Of a stretch of DNA of 64,000 bases, positions 33,684-44,616 are shown in pieces. The notes beneath the pieces were generated by a model. It was not told the origin of the DNA, made no database searches, and saw only the letters and a list, made by a program, of their open reading frames with translations. Source of the stretch: Pictodentalium vernedei (lineage: Eukaryota > Mollusca > Scaphopoda > Dentaliida > Dentaliidae); assembly GCA_031216915.1 (NCBI GenBank), contig CM062292.1:73700956-73764955 (forward strand), written 5' to 3'. How positions within the stretch are numbered: the stretch's first letter is position 1; each line of letters opens with the position of its first letter. The translations under genes and the position numbers were made by a program.

Positions 33684-33858
33684 CATTATTTTTTTCATTT
33701 TTTGTCTCTAAAACATAGGTTATGGCCCCTCATTGGAACGAGATCGTTCCAATGATGGGTCAGAACCTATGTTTTTGAGACAAAAAATGAAAAAAACCAG
33801 TTATTCAAGAATTTTTTTTGCTTGTGTCGTCTGCTTTTCATGCCAGGTAGAGGGTTAA
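33684..33858. mobile_element. piggyBac-like MITE, subfamily A, copy 5, truncated
   Basis: The right TTAA is at 33855-33858 preceded by 'aggtagaggg'. The other end is missing. The central palindrome is shortened: GGAACGAGATCGTTCC replaces the longer double-GAGCTC apex. Confidence 0.85.
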
Positions 33859-33859
33859 T

Positions 33860-34834
33860 TCGAATCTAATCCAATCATTAAGACGATTTCGAATGGAATT
33901 TCGAAGTTTCGCGTATACTTCTCGAAAGGCCAAGCCCGATTTTCTTGGTGCCTCCCATTGTAATAGGTATAAACTGCCGAGCTTTGTGCCTGTTATCCCG
34001 AATTTGATATCATGGATTACAAGGCACTTTCAATATGTAGCATATTTATTTATTTATTGGGGCCTGGCAAACGTGCATATTGAGCCTGCCAATGACCATG
34101 GCAGCTTATGTATTTGCTGACTTGCGAAATGCAGGCTTCCCAAATGGGCGAACGGTCGTATCTCTGTACCCTTCAACCAAGAAAATATAAGGAGACAGTT
34201 TTTCGCACAGCGTCATTTATCGTTAATTATTTACACAGTATAAATAAAACAGTTCTGAACGTGAGTGAAATTAAGACACGCAGATGAATATGAATATTTA
34301 GGAGCGGTCCAATCAATGACAAAACTTTTTCTTATGTATTCGGTTGCATACATCTGAGGCAAATGAGTCAGGGACGAGGCTAGAGGGTCTCGAGTCGGGG
34401 TGTGCCCCCCCCCCCCCCCAGATTGTACCACCCTACCTTGGCTGGTAAACTTCCAGCTCTTGACAAAACTATTTGTACACCCACCCACCTACCCCCCTTC
34501 CTTGAGAAAGAAAGTTTTCAGCTGTTAGCTGCGAATTTGTAACTGCTAAAGATTATAGCCTCTATTGAGGGAGTGACCCCCAACACCCTGTCGCTAAGTT
34601 CCTGCTCCCGGTTCCAGCAGCCTGGTGCGCGAGGAAGAAGCTCCAGAGATGTCCTTATAAAATATATGTCAAGGTACATCAAAACTATCCTGGTATAAAT
34701 CACTAATTTATATCAGTAAATCTGTAATCTGGACCTCCTTTCCTCTCAGACACAGGAAAAATCTTTTCACCCAATGATGTACAGATTTCAAAATTGTCAT
34801 CGTTTGCCTTCAAAGCATAATTCACAACACTAAA
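33860..34834. other. Unassigned noncoding, with short repeat remnants
   Basis: 33860-33925 is TTCGAAT-rich (end of a family F-like element). A bare SINE tail (TATTTATTTATTGGGG) lies at 34048-34063. A poly-C run is at 34406. Otherwise nothing recognised. Confidence 0.4.
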
Positions 34835-34835
34835 T

Positions 34836-34912
34836 CCTCTCTTGGGTGCAATTAGGCACCACCTGCAATGCTAATGCATTGCAGGTGGCGCCTTGTTGCA
34901 CTCAAGAGACGA
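34836..34912. repeat. Palindrome with CTCTTGGGTGCAA ends
   Basis: 'ctcttgggtgcaa' pairs with 'ttgcactcaagag', inner 'ggc(a/g)ccacctgcaatg' with its complement, apex CTAATG... stem of about 33 bp with few mismatches. Confidence 0.8.
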
Positions 34913-35064
34913 AATAAATTATGGACTCCGCCCTTGGGAACTGTCCACTTGGGTTTAAGATCACTTTTAGCGCTTATTGCTCAATTGTGACCGCAGCTTG
35001 AGTATAAAGTCAGGTTTAGCCAATTGTTTATACTTCTGCATTCCATTTCAGGAAACTTTCACTA

Positions 35065-35462
35065 GTGCCCTTCGAATCTCAAATTTTGGGTCCAATCGAA
35101 TCCCGAATCGAAGGATTTCGAATCGAAACGAATCTGGAGACGAAACTAATCGATTTTGCACTTTCTTACAACCGTAAATATCATCAGCCTCCACTCGAAT
35201 ATTACATTTCAACGGCGACTCGCCGTTTTTGTGCAAATAAATGAAAAAAGCGGAATACTCCAAAACGGAATCAAAGTAGTTCCGGAAAGCGGTTCCTCCT
35301 TGAACTCGTCATCCACCATCAGGTCTCCTGTACAGGAGACGTGAAGATCGAAGAAGTGTTCAAAGGGAGACACTTGGTAGGATTTTAAGAACATCTCTAC
35401 GATTAAAAAATTCCATCGAGCGGATCGATTCATTGGAACGAACCGAATTTCGAAGTTTCGCC
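35065..35462. mobile_element. Family F foldback element, copy 2
   Basis: Same layout as 32028-32430, with central palindrome GGTCTCCTGTACAGGAGACG at 35321. TTCGAATC blocks at both ends. Confidence 0.65.
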
Positions 35463-35520
35463 CTCTCCAAACTTTCACCCATGGCTGCAGGCGTTGGTTA
35501 CCATCTCCTTACTGTCATAT

Positions 35521-35838
35521 TACAGTTAAAACTAGAAGTCCTGTCATGAAATGCGCACAAATAACACGTTGATATGCGCGTTAATGTACGCGTTATGGCC
35601 TAAGTAAAGCTATTAAATTCTGTACATATGGCCTGTGCACAAGCAATGTTTCAGCCAATGGACCTCCGGGTAACCCGGAGGTCCATTGGCAGAAACATTG
35701 CATGTGTTTGCTATGAGTAACCAAGAGAACCTGCCGTGCTTTGGATGCCATTCGATATGGCAATTGCGCGCAATTCCAACGCGCAATTAAGCCTAGATAA
35801 GCGCACTATTTGTGACAGGACTTCTAGTTTTAACTGTA
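35521..35838. mobile_element. TA-flanked foldback element, family G, copy 1
   Basis: TACAGTTAAAACTAGAAGTC at 35521 and the exact complement ending 35838. Centre 'ccaatggacctccggg' / 'cccggaggtccattgg' near 35672. TA target, Tc1/mariner-style MITE. It lies immediately downstream of the fucosyltransferase poly(A) signal. Confidence 0.9.
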
Positions 35839-36006
35839 AACCAATAAAGGAGAACTCTTATCTTTAGCATAGTAATCGAGCTCTGATCTCCCAAACTGGG
35901 GTTTCTCCGCGGTGATATGGTGAATATGGACAGAATCTTGACTAATATTTAGGCACATCGTAGGTGAAATCAGATGATAGCGTTGGGTCCTTCTCGTTAC
36001 CACTAT

Positions 36007-36012
36007 TTTATT
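36007..36012 (-). terminator. Poly(A) signal of the fucosyltransferase gene
   Basis: AATAAA on the minus strand, about 35 bases beyond the stop codon at 36047-36049. The very short 3' UTR is plausible because a family G element starts about 170 bases further on. Confidence 0.6.
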
Positions 36013-36046
36013 ATGCATGTTGGCCTATGATCTCTAGTATTCTACC

Positions 36047-36386
36047 TCAGCTCTTTTTATGATCTGACCACCTTGATGTACCGATACATTTCCCATTGCC
36101 CGACCACCATGTGTCTGTATTTTCATACCACGTGTCATGAGGTACACTGTCCAACTCGTGTAGCATAGTACACAGCCTACACCAGAAGACGGTATCGATA
36201 AAGCTTCCGGTGCCCTTCCACTGAAAATACTCATTATACAAGTCATCATTTTTGTCCAAATTATGTAAGTAATTAGCTAATTCTTTCGGTCCTTTGAAAT
36301 CTTCTACGTGTATAAAGGAATGAACCGGTGATACCCTCTTGTATACTTCTCGTGATGCTCCCATCACTATAGGCACAACGTCATTT
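36047..36386 (-). CDS. GT10 alpha-1,3-fucosyltransferase, last coding exon
   Basis: This exon supplies residues 332-443 plus the third base of codon 331. The acceptor is a pyrimidine-rich tract ending CAG at 36389-36387. The phase matches exon 59734-60725 exactly: CA + A gives glutamine and the product reads across the junction as NGLQ-NDVVPIVMGA, the continuous GT10 C-terminal motif. Further family features are VSPVHSFIHVEDF, a segment with NYLHNLDKNDDLYNEYF, WCRLCTMLHE and a terminal WW-x-G-x-G-x-C. Together these make the nucleotide-sugar-binding half of the enzyme. The stop is at 36047-36049. Read alone it appears as a short ORF opening with a GTG codon that is really an internal valine. 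Confidence 0.93.
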
Positions 36387-36465
36387 CTGAAAAAAATGAA
36401 TATACGAATAATAACGATTAAAAAAGATTATGTGATAAAGTACGATAGTATAAATTGGTAGCAAG

Positions 36466-36467
<2 letters not shown>

Positions 36468-36550
<83 letters not shown>

Positions 36551-36618
36551 TGTTATAATTATACAATAACATGATTTTCGAGGGCGTTGGGCTCCATTAC
36601 TGGACCGCCATCTGTGAT

Positions 36619-36682
<64 letters not shown>

Positions 36683-36690
36683 CCTTTCCA
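36468..36690. repeat. Two (AG)n tracts
   Basis: 36470-36547 and 36622-36681 are GA/AG repeats separated by, and followed by, duplicated copies of 'gttgttataattatacaata...ccattactgg'. The array sits about 85 bases inside the intron from the acceptor. Confidence 0.95.
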
Positions 36691-37545
36691 AGAGTGGGTT
36701 GTTATAATTATACAATAACATGATTTTCGAGGGCGTTGGGCTCCATTACTGGCCTGCCATCTGTCATTAGCAGTCCATCAGTCATTAGGGTCGAGGCGAT
36801 AGCCTCGGGCCGCTAATGTGTGTGGGGCTGCTAATCACAGATGGAGGTTATTATTATTATTATCAGTACTTACAAATTATAAGAAGGATGAAAGGTGAAC
36901 TCTAAGCTTTGTTAATGTTAATGCAAACAGATTTCCAGGAAGACGAAATGGCGTCATACGCAGAACGTCAGCGCGTTCTAGTCGGTTCGCGGGCGCTAAT
37001 GACTAAAAAATAGCCATTAGCGACAGGCTACGCTTTACAATCTTTGTTTCAAGTTTATTATGCCCCCTTCCAGGCTGTATAAATTATACAATAACATGAT
37101 TTTCGAGGGTGTTGGGCTCCATTACTGGACCGTCATCTTTGATTAGCAGCCCAGCAGTCATTAGCACTAAGAAATGGAACCAAACGATGCTTCAGAAAAT
37201 CATGTTATTATTATTATTATTATCAATACCGGTACTTGAAATTATAAGAACAAATTTTCGTCCCTTTTGGATTTATATCATTTCGTGAAAAAGAATCAAT
37301 GTGAAACTTCATTTATTACGAGTAAGCAATTTAAGGCAGAACACTTTGTATTCAGAGAAATGAAAACAGATTTCCAGGAAGACGAAATGATGTCATGCTC
37401 AGAACGTAAGCGCATGCTAGCCGGTCAGCGAGCGCTAATGACTCAAAATAGCCATTAGCGACCGGTTACGTTTTGCAGTCTTTGTTTCAGGTTTATTATG
37501 CTCCCTTACAGGCTGTGTAAATTAGTATTATTACCACTCAATCTA
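36547..37545. repeat. Repeat family H, tandem and inverted pieces
   Basis: 'acaataacatgattttcgag' followed by 'ttgggctccattactgg' occurs at 36565, 36715 and 37087. The block 'aacagatttccaggaagac' to 'ctttgtttcaagtttatta' occurs at 36928-37062 and 37365-37500. Short oppositely oriented 'attagcggccc'-type words recur. It relates to 50096-50480 (inverted) and 50980-51110 (inverted). Confidence 0.7.
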
Positions 37546-38031
37546 TAAGTAACTAGTCGATTAACATAAGTTTGGAGGCCCGTTAAAACTCCATAATTTC
37601 AGTGACGTCATTTGACGGAGCCGGGCCGCGGGCGATAATGGTATAAATAGCCATTAGAGGCCCGCGGCCCGGCTATTTTTAGATTCCATGGTCTAATGAA
37701 TTACTCCCATTCGGATGTCGTCCCTTTGTATTTCTGAACTGAAGTCGAACGCACGATCGAAACAGAAATATCGAACCGACTTTAGTGATTATTTCTTCCA
37801 GCAATTCCCTCGTGCGGTTAGCTGTAACAGGGAGTGGTAATAATAGGAATAACATGATTGTTGTCAGGCATCATGATTCATTAGCGGCCCTGCAGCAATG
37901 ATGAACAGTTCTTGGGCTTATTAACGGCCCTCGACTTCGTCTCGGGCCTTTAATAAACCGTCGGGCTGTTCATCATTGCTGCAGGGCCGCTAATGAACCA
38001 TAAAGCCCTCCAAAAGCATGTTATTGTTATA
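37546..38031. mobile_element. Repeat family H palindromic module, copy 1
   Basis: It matches 50486-50975 in the same orientation at high identity. It contains the inverted pair 'gccgggccgcgggcgataatg'/'cattagaggcccgcggcccgg' (37619-37672, truncated descriptions) and a larger palindrome 37845-38028 with 'ccctgcagcaatgatgaaca' and its complement. 'taacatgatt' near its ends is shared with the other family H pieces. No ORF. Confidence 0.75.
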
Positions 38032-38283
38032 TTAACCCTTTATCTAACATGAAAAGCAGACGACACTTGCAAACAAAATTACTGAATAACTAATGTTTTT
38101 TTCACTTTTTGTCTTAAAACATAGATTGTGACCCCTCGTTGGAACGAGCTCGTCGAGTCCGTTCCAAAGAGGGGTCATAACCTATGTTTTTGAGACAAAA
38201 AGTGAAAAAATAATGAAAATTAATTGGCGATTTTTGTGAATAGCGCTTGCCGTTTTTGGCCGTTACGTTGGGTAAAGGCTTAG
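38032..38283. mobile_element. piggyBac-like MITE, subfamily A, copy 6
   Basis: TTAA at 38032-38035; the right end reads GGGTAAAGGCTTAG, so the second TTAA has mutated. Inserted immediately beside the family H module. Confidence 0.88.
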
Positions 38284-38399
38284 CGTAAAGGTAGCGCACA
38301 ATGCATTGATAATAATTAGTATTAACATGAAGGTAGCGCTCCACGAATTGATAATAATTATTATTATATATTATAGTTTGAGGCCACTTTCAGCATTCA

Positions 38400-39180
38400 T
38401 GGCTATATCATAAACGCAACACAACTGTAATGAAAGTGTCAATGACACTGCAGCTCAACTTTACCAAGAAGGGACTAAATAGAAAGTCCCAGTAATGCCC
38501 AGTCATTCACTCAAGTTTCTAGAGAAAAGACATGACACCAAAGCTACATATGATATAGGAAAACGATCGGGTGAAGGATGTGGCCGATAGGGTGTGCTAA
38601 TGGAATTGTTGACAATTTATATGCCAAATCCAAGATGGCCGCTGGTGGCCATGTTTTTCAACTAAATTCAGAAAACTTCGATAGCTCCAATCTAGACGTC
38701 ACACCAAAGCTAAATATAAAACTTGGAAAGGATCGGATGAGAGTTGCTGCCTGTAGGGTGTGCTAATGGAATTGTTGACAATTTATATTTCAACCCAAGA
38801 TGGCTGCTGGCAGGCATGCTTTTCAATGAAATTCAGAAAATTTCGACAGATCTCGCCTAGACATCACACCAAAGATACACATGAAATTTGAAAATATCGG
38901 CGAGGGATGCGGCCTGTAGGGTGTGCTAATGGAATTGTTGACAATTCATATGCCAAATCCAAGATGACCGACAGCGGAACTGTTTTTCAATAAAATTCGG
39001 AAAAATTCAATAGCTCCCATCTAGACATTACCCAAAAGCCACGTATGAAGTTTGAAACTGATCAGATGAGAGATATGGCCTGAAAGGGTGTGCTGAAGGA
39101 ATTGTGGATGGCCAAAGGTCCGGACGGACGACGGATCGCAACTCATCCCAAAAGCTAATACCTGTCGTTGTCAAGTTGAG
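38400..39180. repeat. Tandem array, about 165-bp period, with GGAC-rich tail
   Basis: 'gggtgtgctaatggaattg' recurs at 38591, 38757, 38927 and (mutated) 39086, with 'atccaagatg(g/a)ccg', 'tagctcc(a/c)atctagac' between. It ends with 'cggacggacgacgg'. Core repeats followed by a GGAC/ACGG microsatellite is the layout of bivalve 'pearl' (non-autonomous Helitron-like) elements as I recall them. Confidence 0.8.
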
Positions 39181-39220
39181 CTAAAAATCAAGTTTAGCCA
39201 ATCATGTATGCCTTTGTAAC

Positions 39221-39699
39221 CAGGGACCGACCTGGGCATGCGCCAGTGCGTATTCGGTTCTGAAATATCAGGACCTGGCTCTTCAATCTCAGAAATAGGC
39301 TTCTTAGTTGGCGCGTAACTTCTCAGATCATATTTTGATATTCTTTCGATGGATAATCGAGAGAGACACTCTTACATGTATTATATATATGATTATCATT
39401 TATCATTGTTGTAGAGTGCTAAAGTTAATACTTCAAGTCTTAATTAGCAAGCATTAATCTTCACTGTGGTTTCTGACCAAGTCTTGGCTGCCTAAATAGG
39501 CAGCCAAGACTTGATCAGAAACCACAGTGAAGATTAATGTTTTCTATAGTGTACTAAATGAAAATGATGAGAGCTATTACATACTTGCAGTGTGTGTTAC
39601 AAACAGCAGTGTGACTCCGTAAATTGAAATCTGACGCATGAATTGAAAAAATAGGCTCCGAGGCTAGAGCGTATTTTAAATAGTCCTGATCGGTCCCTG
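39221..39699. mobile_element. Foldback element with CAGGGACCGA ends and 6-bp duplication
   Basis: CAGGGACCGA (39221) and TCGGTCCCTG (ending 39699) are flanked by TGTAAC on both sides (39215-39220, 39700-39705). The centre is a perfect palindrome, 'cttcactgtggtttctga' through 'cttggctgcc' (39463-39540). 479 bp. A degraded piece of the central palindrome recurs at 46030-46110. Confidence 0.85.
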
Positions 39700-39705
39700 T
39701 GTAAC

Positions 39706-40139
39706 CCACTTTAGATGACTCCCAACCAGGTATTGGTCATCTGTCCCATTTTGTCATTGAAACAGAACTGCTGTTTACTCGAGTAAACACGAACTGCAAC
39801 ATCTACTGGGGTTTCCATTGGGACTTACGGTGACATAGTGTGTTGCAGTCTAGCATTCAAATAACTTTGTGTTACATAATAGAAAAAAAATCGAAGGACA
39901 CAGGGTTTTATCCCCCCATGAATAATATATAATCCCGTATCATATCGCAGAAATCGACGAATTTTGATGCAAAGTCCTTGCCATCAGTGTTACTGCGTTA
40001 CATCACATTTCATCGGTACAGTTAAAGAATGATAAATTCTATAGCCAAAAATAATAAATACACATTATTAAATTGTCCAATGTATAGGGACAGTCTCGTA
40101 AAACATCTCATCAATATTGCTCTTCGTCAAGCTTTCGTC
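39706..40139. other. Unassigned noncoding sequence
   Basis: Nothing recognised apart from the small inverted 'ctgtttactcgagtaaacac' near 39770. Confidence 0.4.
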
Positions 40140-40149
40140 CTCTTGGCCC

Positions 40150-40320
40150 TCTTCAAGGACCGTTGATAAATTTTCAAACTACATCTCCGCACTATACTAA
40201 ACAACAATCAACATTGAAAAGAAAACTATCACACAAAAAACTGTGTGATAGTTTTCTTTTCAATGTTGATTGTTGTTTCGTATAGTGTGGAGATGTAGTT
40301 TGAAAATTTATCAACGTTAA
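40150..40320. repeat. Long hairpin with about 70-bp arms
   Basis: 'ccgttgataaattttcaaac' (40160) pairs with its complement ending near 40316. The inner 'aacattgaaaagaaaactat' pairs with its complement, apex CACACAAAAAACTGTGTG. Only two or three mismatches in the whole stem. No flanking duplication recognised. Confidence 0.9.
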
Positions 40321-40361
40321 AAAACGTCACGTTGTTCAGTACCTGATGGTACTAAAACACC

Positions 40362-40640
40362 TTAACCCTTTACCAAACATGAAAAGCAGACGACACTTGC
40401 AAACAAAAATTCTTGAATAACTAATTTTTTCATCTCAAAAACATAGGTTATGACCCTCAACAACAAATCTGTAAGATGAAAGCAGTATATGCGATGATTT
40501 TAAAACTTTACTTAACACGAATAGAAAGCGGCGCGGCACTTCTGAAAAAATCCCAAATAACTAAAATTTCATGTTTAGCCTCACAAACATGCAGCTTATG
40601 AACCCTTGTTCCAACGAGCTCCACGAGAACGTTCAAATGG
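40362..40640. mobile_element. Two fragments of piggyBac-like MITEs
   Basis: 40362-40458 is the left half of subfamily A (TTAA, CCCTTTACC, then 'cataggttatgacc'). 40499-40640 is a more diverged left half ending in 'cttgttccaacgagctc'. Neither has a right end. Confidence 0.75.
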
Positions 40641-41168
40641 TTGAGGGGGCGTACTATATTACTGAGACGACAAAATCAGGGTTCCAACTCAAATGAAAAG
40701 TCCTTGAATTTTGGCCCCATTCCTTGAAAAGTACTTGAAATTGTTTCTAGCCTTGAAAAGTACTTGATTTTCTACCTCTCCCCTTGAAAAGTACTTTAAT
40801 TCAGTTTACCTATAACCTTAGAGAAACTACGTCTTAGGATAACCCTCCCCCCCCCCTAATATTCATTCAATAAAAAAGAAAGCTCTAGAAACCCTTGCTT
40901 CACTAATAAGGCATATTCCCCCTACAGCAAATAGAAGGTTTTCTCAGGAGAATTTACCCATTTACTGTGTACCCACTGGTATTATATGGAGGTGGCTGGG
41001 GAGGGGGGGGGGGGGGTTAACTTTTTTTGGACAGTATATTATATTAACTTAACGGATTAAACTGGGAACATCTATACTATGTATGGGGTAAGTTTGATAA
41101 CAAGTTTAATATTCGCACGAAATCAAAATCAATCCACTCTCTGAATGTAATCTTTATTAAGCTATTCT
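40641..41168. other. Unassigned, with CCTTGAAAAGTACTTGA repeats
   Basis: Between 40677 and 40800 'ccttgaaaagtacttga' recurs three times after a CAGGGTTCC start. This resembles terminal sequence of some hAT elements; the other end was not found. G-runs at 41000. No gene. Confidence 0.4.
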
Positions 41169-41171
41169 TAG

Positions 41172-41222
<51 letters not shown>

Positions 41223-41555
41223 TTGGGTTTAACGAGAACTTTCGACAGCCAGGGTCACCTCGTGTCGGACAGTTTTACGGATGGAGGAAGCCGGAGTACC
41301 CGGGGAGAACCACCGAGTAGCGGCGAGCAACTGTCAAACTCCCCAATGTACTAACTCTGCACATGTAGGGTTAGCACTGATTGAAGACAAGTACACCATC
41401 GACGTGCAGTACGCCTTAAGGCACAGCGCTACCGTGCCCGCCCCTTGAAGGCGATCAGTATTAAGTGCCTTGCTCAAGGACATAGTGCAGTTTCTTATAC
41501 TGAGTCCAGTTTCGGTTTGAAGGGGTAAACTTTTCATAATGCTGACCCAGGAGAC
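41169..41555 (-). mobile_element. tRNA-derived SINE, family D, copy 2
   Basis: An unusually long (TTTA)n tail (41169-41224) precedes 'gggtttaacgagaac', 'gtcacctcgtgtcggac' and the SINE body. The head is decayed ('gctgacccaggagacagg'). Confidence 0.85.
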
Positions 41556-42015
41556 AGGTAGTATCCGTTACAAGCAGTCGCAAGCGGATTAAAAGATTTC
41601 GCATACCAAACTCCACTCTCATTTAAAACTGGAGTACTTAGCGCGTGACCAGGAATGAAGCGTAACACGTGAAGAGTTCGAAGATCATATCTTAAAATCC
41701 TCCAAAACAAAAATAACCTTACATGAGGGATGCAGTTATAAAAATATCGACATACGATACGGCAGTGGACATTCAGTCACTCATCTCAAAATGCAATCAT
41801 TCTTTGTTGGTAAGAGTGTACATAATTCAGTCGAGGAAAGTAGATTTCCACTCCAATATCTGCAGAATGGAATATTGATCCAGGCAATGAATCCCAAATC
41901 TGTGAAAAACTCCACAAAGCTGGAGCCAGGTTTTATGGTAACAATCCTCGGGAGGGGGTGGGGGGGGGGGGGGGGGGGGCTTTAGACACAAAGCTCATTA
42001 GCTAGGACGTCGTTT
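41556..42015. other. Unassigned noncoding sequence
   Basis: A G-run of about 25 bases sits at 41957-41979. No recognisable gene or repeat. Confidence 0.4.
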
Positions 42016-42027
42016 GTGCCCACCATA

Positions 42028-42383
42028 CTTATTTATTTATTGGTGTTTTAGGTCACATATTTCTGCACAATTGCTAACCATGACCGTGACAGTTTTACGG
42101 GCGGAGGAAGCCGGAGTACCCGGAGAGAACCACCGAGCAACGGCGAGCAACTGTCAGCTCCCCAACATACCAACTCCACACAAGCAGGGTTAGCATTGGT
42201 TGAAGACAGGTGCACCATCGACGTGCAGTACGCCTTAGTACACAACGTCACCGTGCCCCCACGTGAGTAATGGGAGTGAAGTGTCTTGCCCAAGGACACA
42301 ACACGGTTGTCACAGGTGGGATTCGAACCGAGGATCTCTCGGCTTGCAGCCTGCACCTCTACCAACTGAACCACCGCGCCCCC
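42028..42383 (-). mobile_element. tRNA-derived SINE (family A), copy 4
   Basis: Exact 12-bp duplication GTGCCCACCATA (42016-42027, 42384-42395). Full length, intact A and B boxes. Confidence 0.95.
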
Positions 42384-42471
42384 GTGCCCACCATATCTTC
42401 GAAAGAAAAGGGAGCCCTCTTGACTGGGTGTGGGGATGGGTGGGGTAGGGGAGACTGCACTTTCGTGTGTT

Positions 42472-42535
42472 TAACCCTTTATCTAATTCGACTAGGACAC
42501 CACACTTGTAAACAATGTCTTGAGTAAATAAAAGT
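42472..42535. mobile_element. piggyBac-like MITE left-end fragment
   Basis: TTAACCCTTTATCTAA followed by 'acaccacacttgtaaaca'. It stops where a family C SINE tail begins. Confidence 0.7.
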
Positions 42536-42540
42536 TTTAT

Positions 42541-42788
42541 TTATTTATTTGCATCTAAGGCTGTCTAAGGTCACATATTTCTGCACAATGGCTAAACGTG
42601 ACCGCAACATGGATATAAAGTCAAGTCCAGCCAATCATTTACATCCATATTGCCCATTTTAGAGGACTTCCTCGGGCGCTGGTTACCGGGTCCTATTTTA
42701 CCAGTAAAACAGAGCTTGTTTACCACAGTAAAAAAGCACTGCTTCACTTCCCATGGTTCCCAAGGGAGACAAAGAAGTTTTGTTTTTC
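42541..42788 (-). mobile_element. Family C repeat sharing the SINE tail
   Basis: After the SINE-type tail 'aaggtcacatatttctgcac' the body is different: 'aagtc(a)agt(c)cagccaatc', 'ttgcccattttagagga', 'gggtcctatttta' and 'cttgtttaccacagta'. It matches 56691-57320 (itself split by a SINE). Probably a SINE or pearl-like element with a shared 3' end. Confidence 0.65.
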
Positions 42789-43037
42789 TTAACCCTTTAC
42801 CCAACGAATCGGCCGCATCCACCCGCGTAATATGCAAATTCAGCAGTTGAAAAAATATTGCTTTTCAAAAAATTTCAACAAAACCATATCATGTGACCTC
42901 TCGTAGGAACGAGCTCGTCGAGCTCGTTCCAACGAGGGGTCACATGATCTGGTTTTGTTGAATTTTTTTTTAAAATTTGGAAAAATGATATTTAAAATAA
43001 TAAATTTTGATATCGTCTGCGTTGGGTAAAGGTTTAA
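42789..43037. mobile_element. piggyBac-like MITE, subfamily B, copy 1
   Basis: TTAA at 42789-42792 and 43034-43037. Ends CCCTTTACCCAACG...CGTTGGGTAAAGG. The arms differ from subfamily A ('cgtaatatgcaaattcagca', 'acaaaaccatatcatgtgac'), but the apex GGAACGAGCTCGTCGAGCTC is the same. Confidence 0.9.
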
Positions 43038-43039
43038 AA

Positions 43040-43166
43040 CATATCTCAACGAACTCGTTCCAAGGAGCTTCATAAGCTATTTTCCGGAGAAAAAAATTGA
43101 AAAAGTTACAAAATTTCTAAAATTTGTATGGCGACTTCTTTGAATAGCCCTGGCCGTTACGTTAAG
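43040..43166. mobile_element. piggyBac-like MITE, decayed half
   Basis: 'caacgaactcgttccaagga' is followed by 'ttcataagct', an A-rich arm and 'gaatagccctggccgttacg', i.e. the right half of subfamily A without its terminus. Confidence 0.65.
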
Positions 43167-43337
43167 CTTGTTTGTTTTTATTTGTTTATTGAGATAAAAT
43201 TACTGAAACTTACTAAAACGGTAAGTGTGCCATCGACGTGTGGACGCCAGCCGTGTATTTACAGAAAATAGCGCATATGACCACATTTAAATAGAACGGC
43301 AGGCTGTTTCCATCTTAAATGAATTTCCATCAAAATG

Positions 43338-43636
43338 AACCAACGACGAGCAGCTGCCAGCTCCCCAACATCGTAACTCCTGACTCCTCACTGCAGCACA
43401 GGCAGTGTTAGATTGGTTGAAGACATGCGCATCATCGACGTGCAGCACGCCTTAGTACACGACGTCATCGTGCCTCCATGTGGACAATCGGGGTTAAGTG
43501 CCTTGCCCAAGGACACAACGCGGGAGTCCGAATCGATCGCTCAGACGGTCACCCATCCAACTACTAACCGCGCTCGACATTGCTTAACTTCGGTGATCTG
43601 ACGAGAACCGGTTACTTCAACGCCACCGCGCCCCCA
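43338..43636 (-). mobile_element. 5S-rRNA-derived SINE, copy 2, 3'-truncated
   Basis: The 5S-like head (GATCACCGAAGTTAAGCAAT and 'tagttggatgggtgacc' on the minus strand) and body are present. The 3' tail is missing: sequence changes at about 43338. Confidence 0.85.
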
Positions 43637-43807
43637 CTGAACAGTGGTACCATGAGGTATGTGGTCATGTTGCTCCCAGCACTGTATCTTTACCTAATAA
43701 TTTATACAAGTGGTTTAACACCGATGATAATCAAAGACAAATTTACAATGTTACCATGGTTCGACCCAGTGAGAGAAAGGTCACAATCGTGTATCGGTAA
43801 ATGTACC

Positions 43808-44462
43808 CAGTGGCGGCGCCAGAGTTACAGAAGTGAGGGGGTACAGTTGGGTATTGCCCGCCGCGCGTAAGTTTTAAGCCCTCCCGAAGTTGAGAAAATT
43901 TTTAAAACTTACGTTGTGTTCTCTGGAGCATTCTCAGACAATTAAATTAAAACAGTATTATTCTTTTGAAACTTATTGGTTAGGTCTTTCAGTTATAGAA
44001 AACGTCGTACATGGTGACATTTTAACGGAAGAACGCTGTTGTAAAGTGCGAGTACAAAGCACCAAACGACACTCAAATCGAAAATGAAAGTAGGCTGCAT
44101 TCCAAACGGATGCGTTGCACGCTCTCGATTCTAGTATTCCTCGAATACTCTTAAACGGTATGTTTCAGACCGTTTGAACGCGGCACGCCTTGTTGCAATT
44201 TGGGCCCTCGACTCTTGTTCGTTGTTTGCAGCTAATGTGTGTGTGGGGGTGGAGGGTGGGGGGGGGGGGGGGCACACACAAACATAATTTAAAAACTTCT
44301 CTGATTTAGTGCACTTGGGAATATGGAATTTAGCATGCCCACCATTACACCGCAACGTTCAATACAAAAATTAAAATGATAGTATTTTTTTTACTACGCT
44401 TGGCGAAAAAGTGGAGGGGTAAGTACCTCCCTATACACCCCCCCCCCATGGCGCCGCCACTG
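43808..44462. mobile_element. hAT-like non-autonomous element, copy 2, uninterrupted
   Basis: CAGTGGCGGCGCC (43808) and its complement ending 44462, exact 8-bp duplication AATGTACC (43800-43807, 44463-44470). Same family as 3824-7534 in the opposite orientation, with the TTAA target of the Kolobok-like insertion intact near 44150. 655 bp, G-run and TG tract inside. Confidence 0.93.
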
Positions 44463-44529
44463 AATGTACCATGACTCGCCATAGCCTATCGTTTAGATGA
44501 ATACACCGCTGTGTGGTCACTGTCCTTAC

Positions 44530-44616
44530 CGTTTCTTCTACTTCCACCATCTTCCAACCCGAAGGCCGGCCTTCGGGTTGAAGATAGTTGAAGTAGAAGA
44601 AACACACCAAAGCGAC
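44530..44616. repeat. Palindrome
   Basis: 'gtttcttctacttc(c)a' pairs with 'tgaagtagaagaaac'; the inner 'caacccgaaggc' and complement meet at CGGCCG-like apex GGCCGGCC. One-base bulge, about 38-bp arms. Confidence 0.85.

Noticed and set aside
36381-36721. Leucine/serine-repeat ORFs
   Set aside because: Pure translation of (AG)n microsatellites.
16332-42374. Recurring peptide with LCTKAYCTSMVHLSSTNA in ORFs at 16332, 28457, 42048 and others
   Set aside because: Translation of the shared SINE body; the SINEs are pol III-type and noncoding.
43040-43166. A separate full MITE next to 42789-43037
   Set aside because: Only a right-half interior is present; the terminal TTAA-CCCTTT sequence is missing on both sides, so it is listed as a decayed half.
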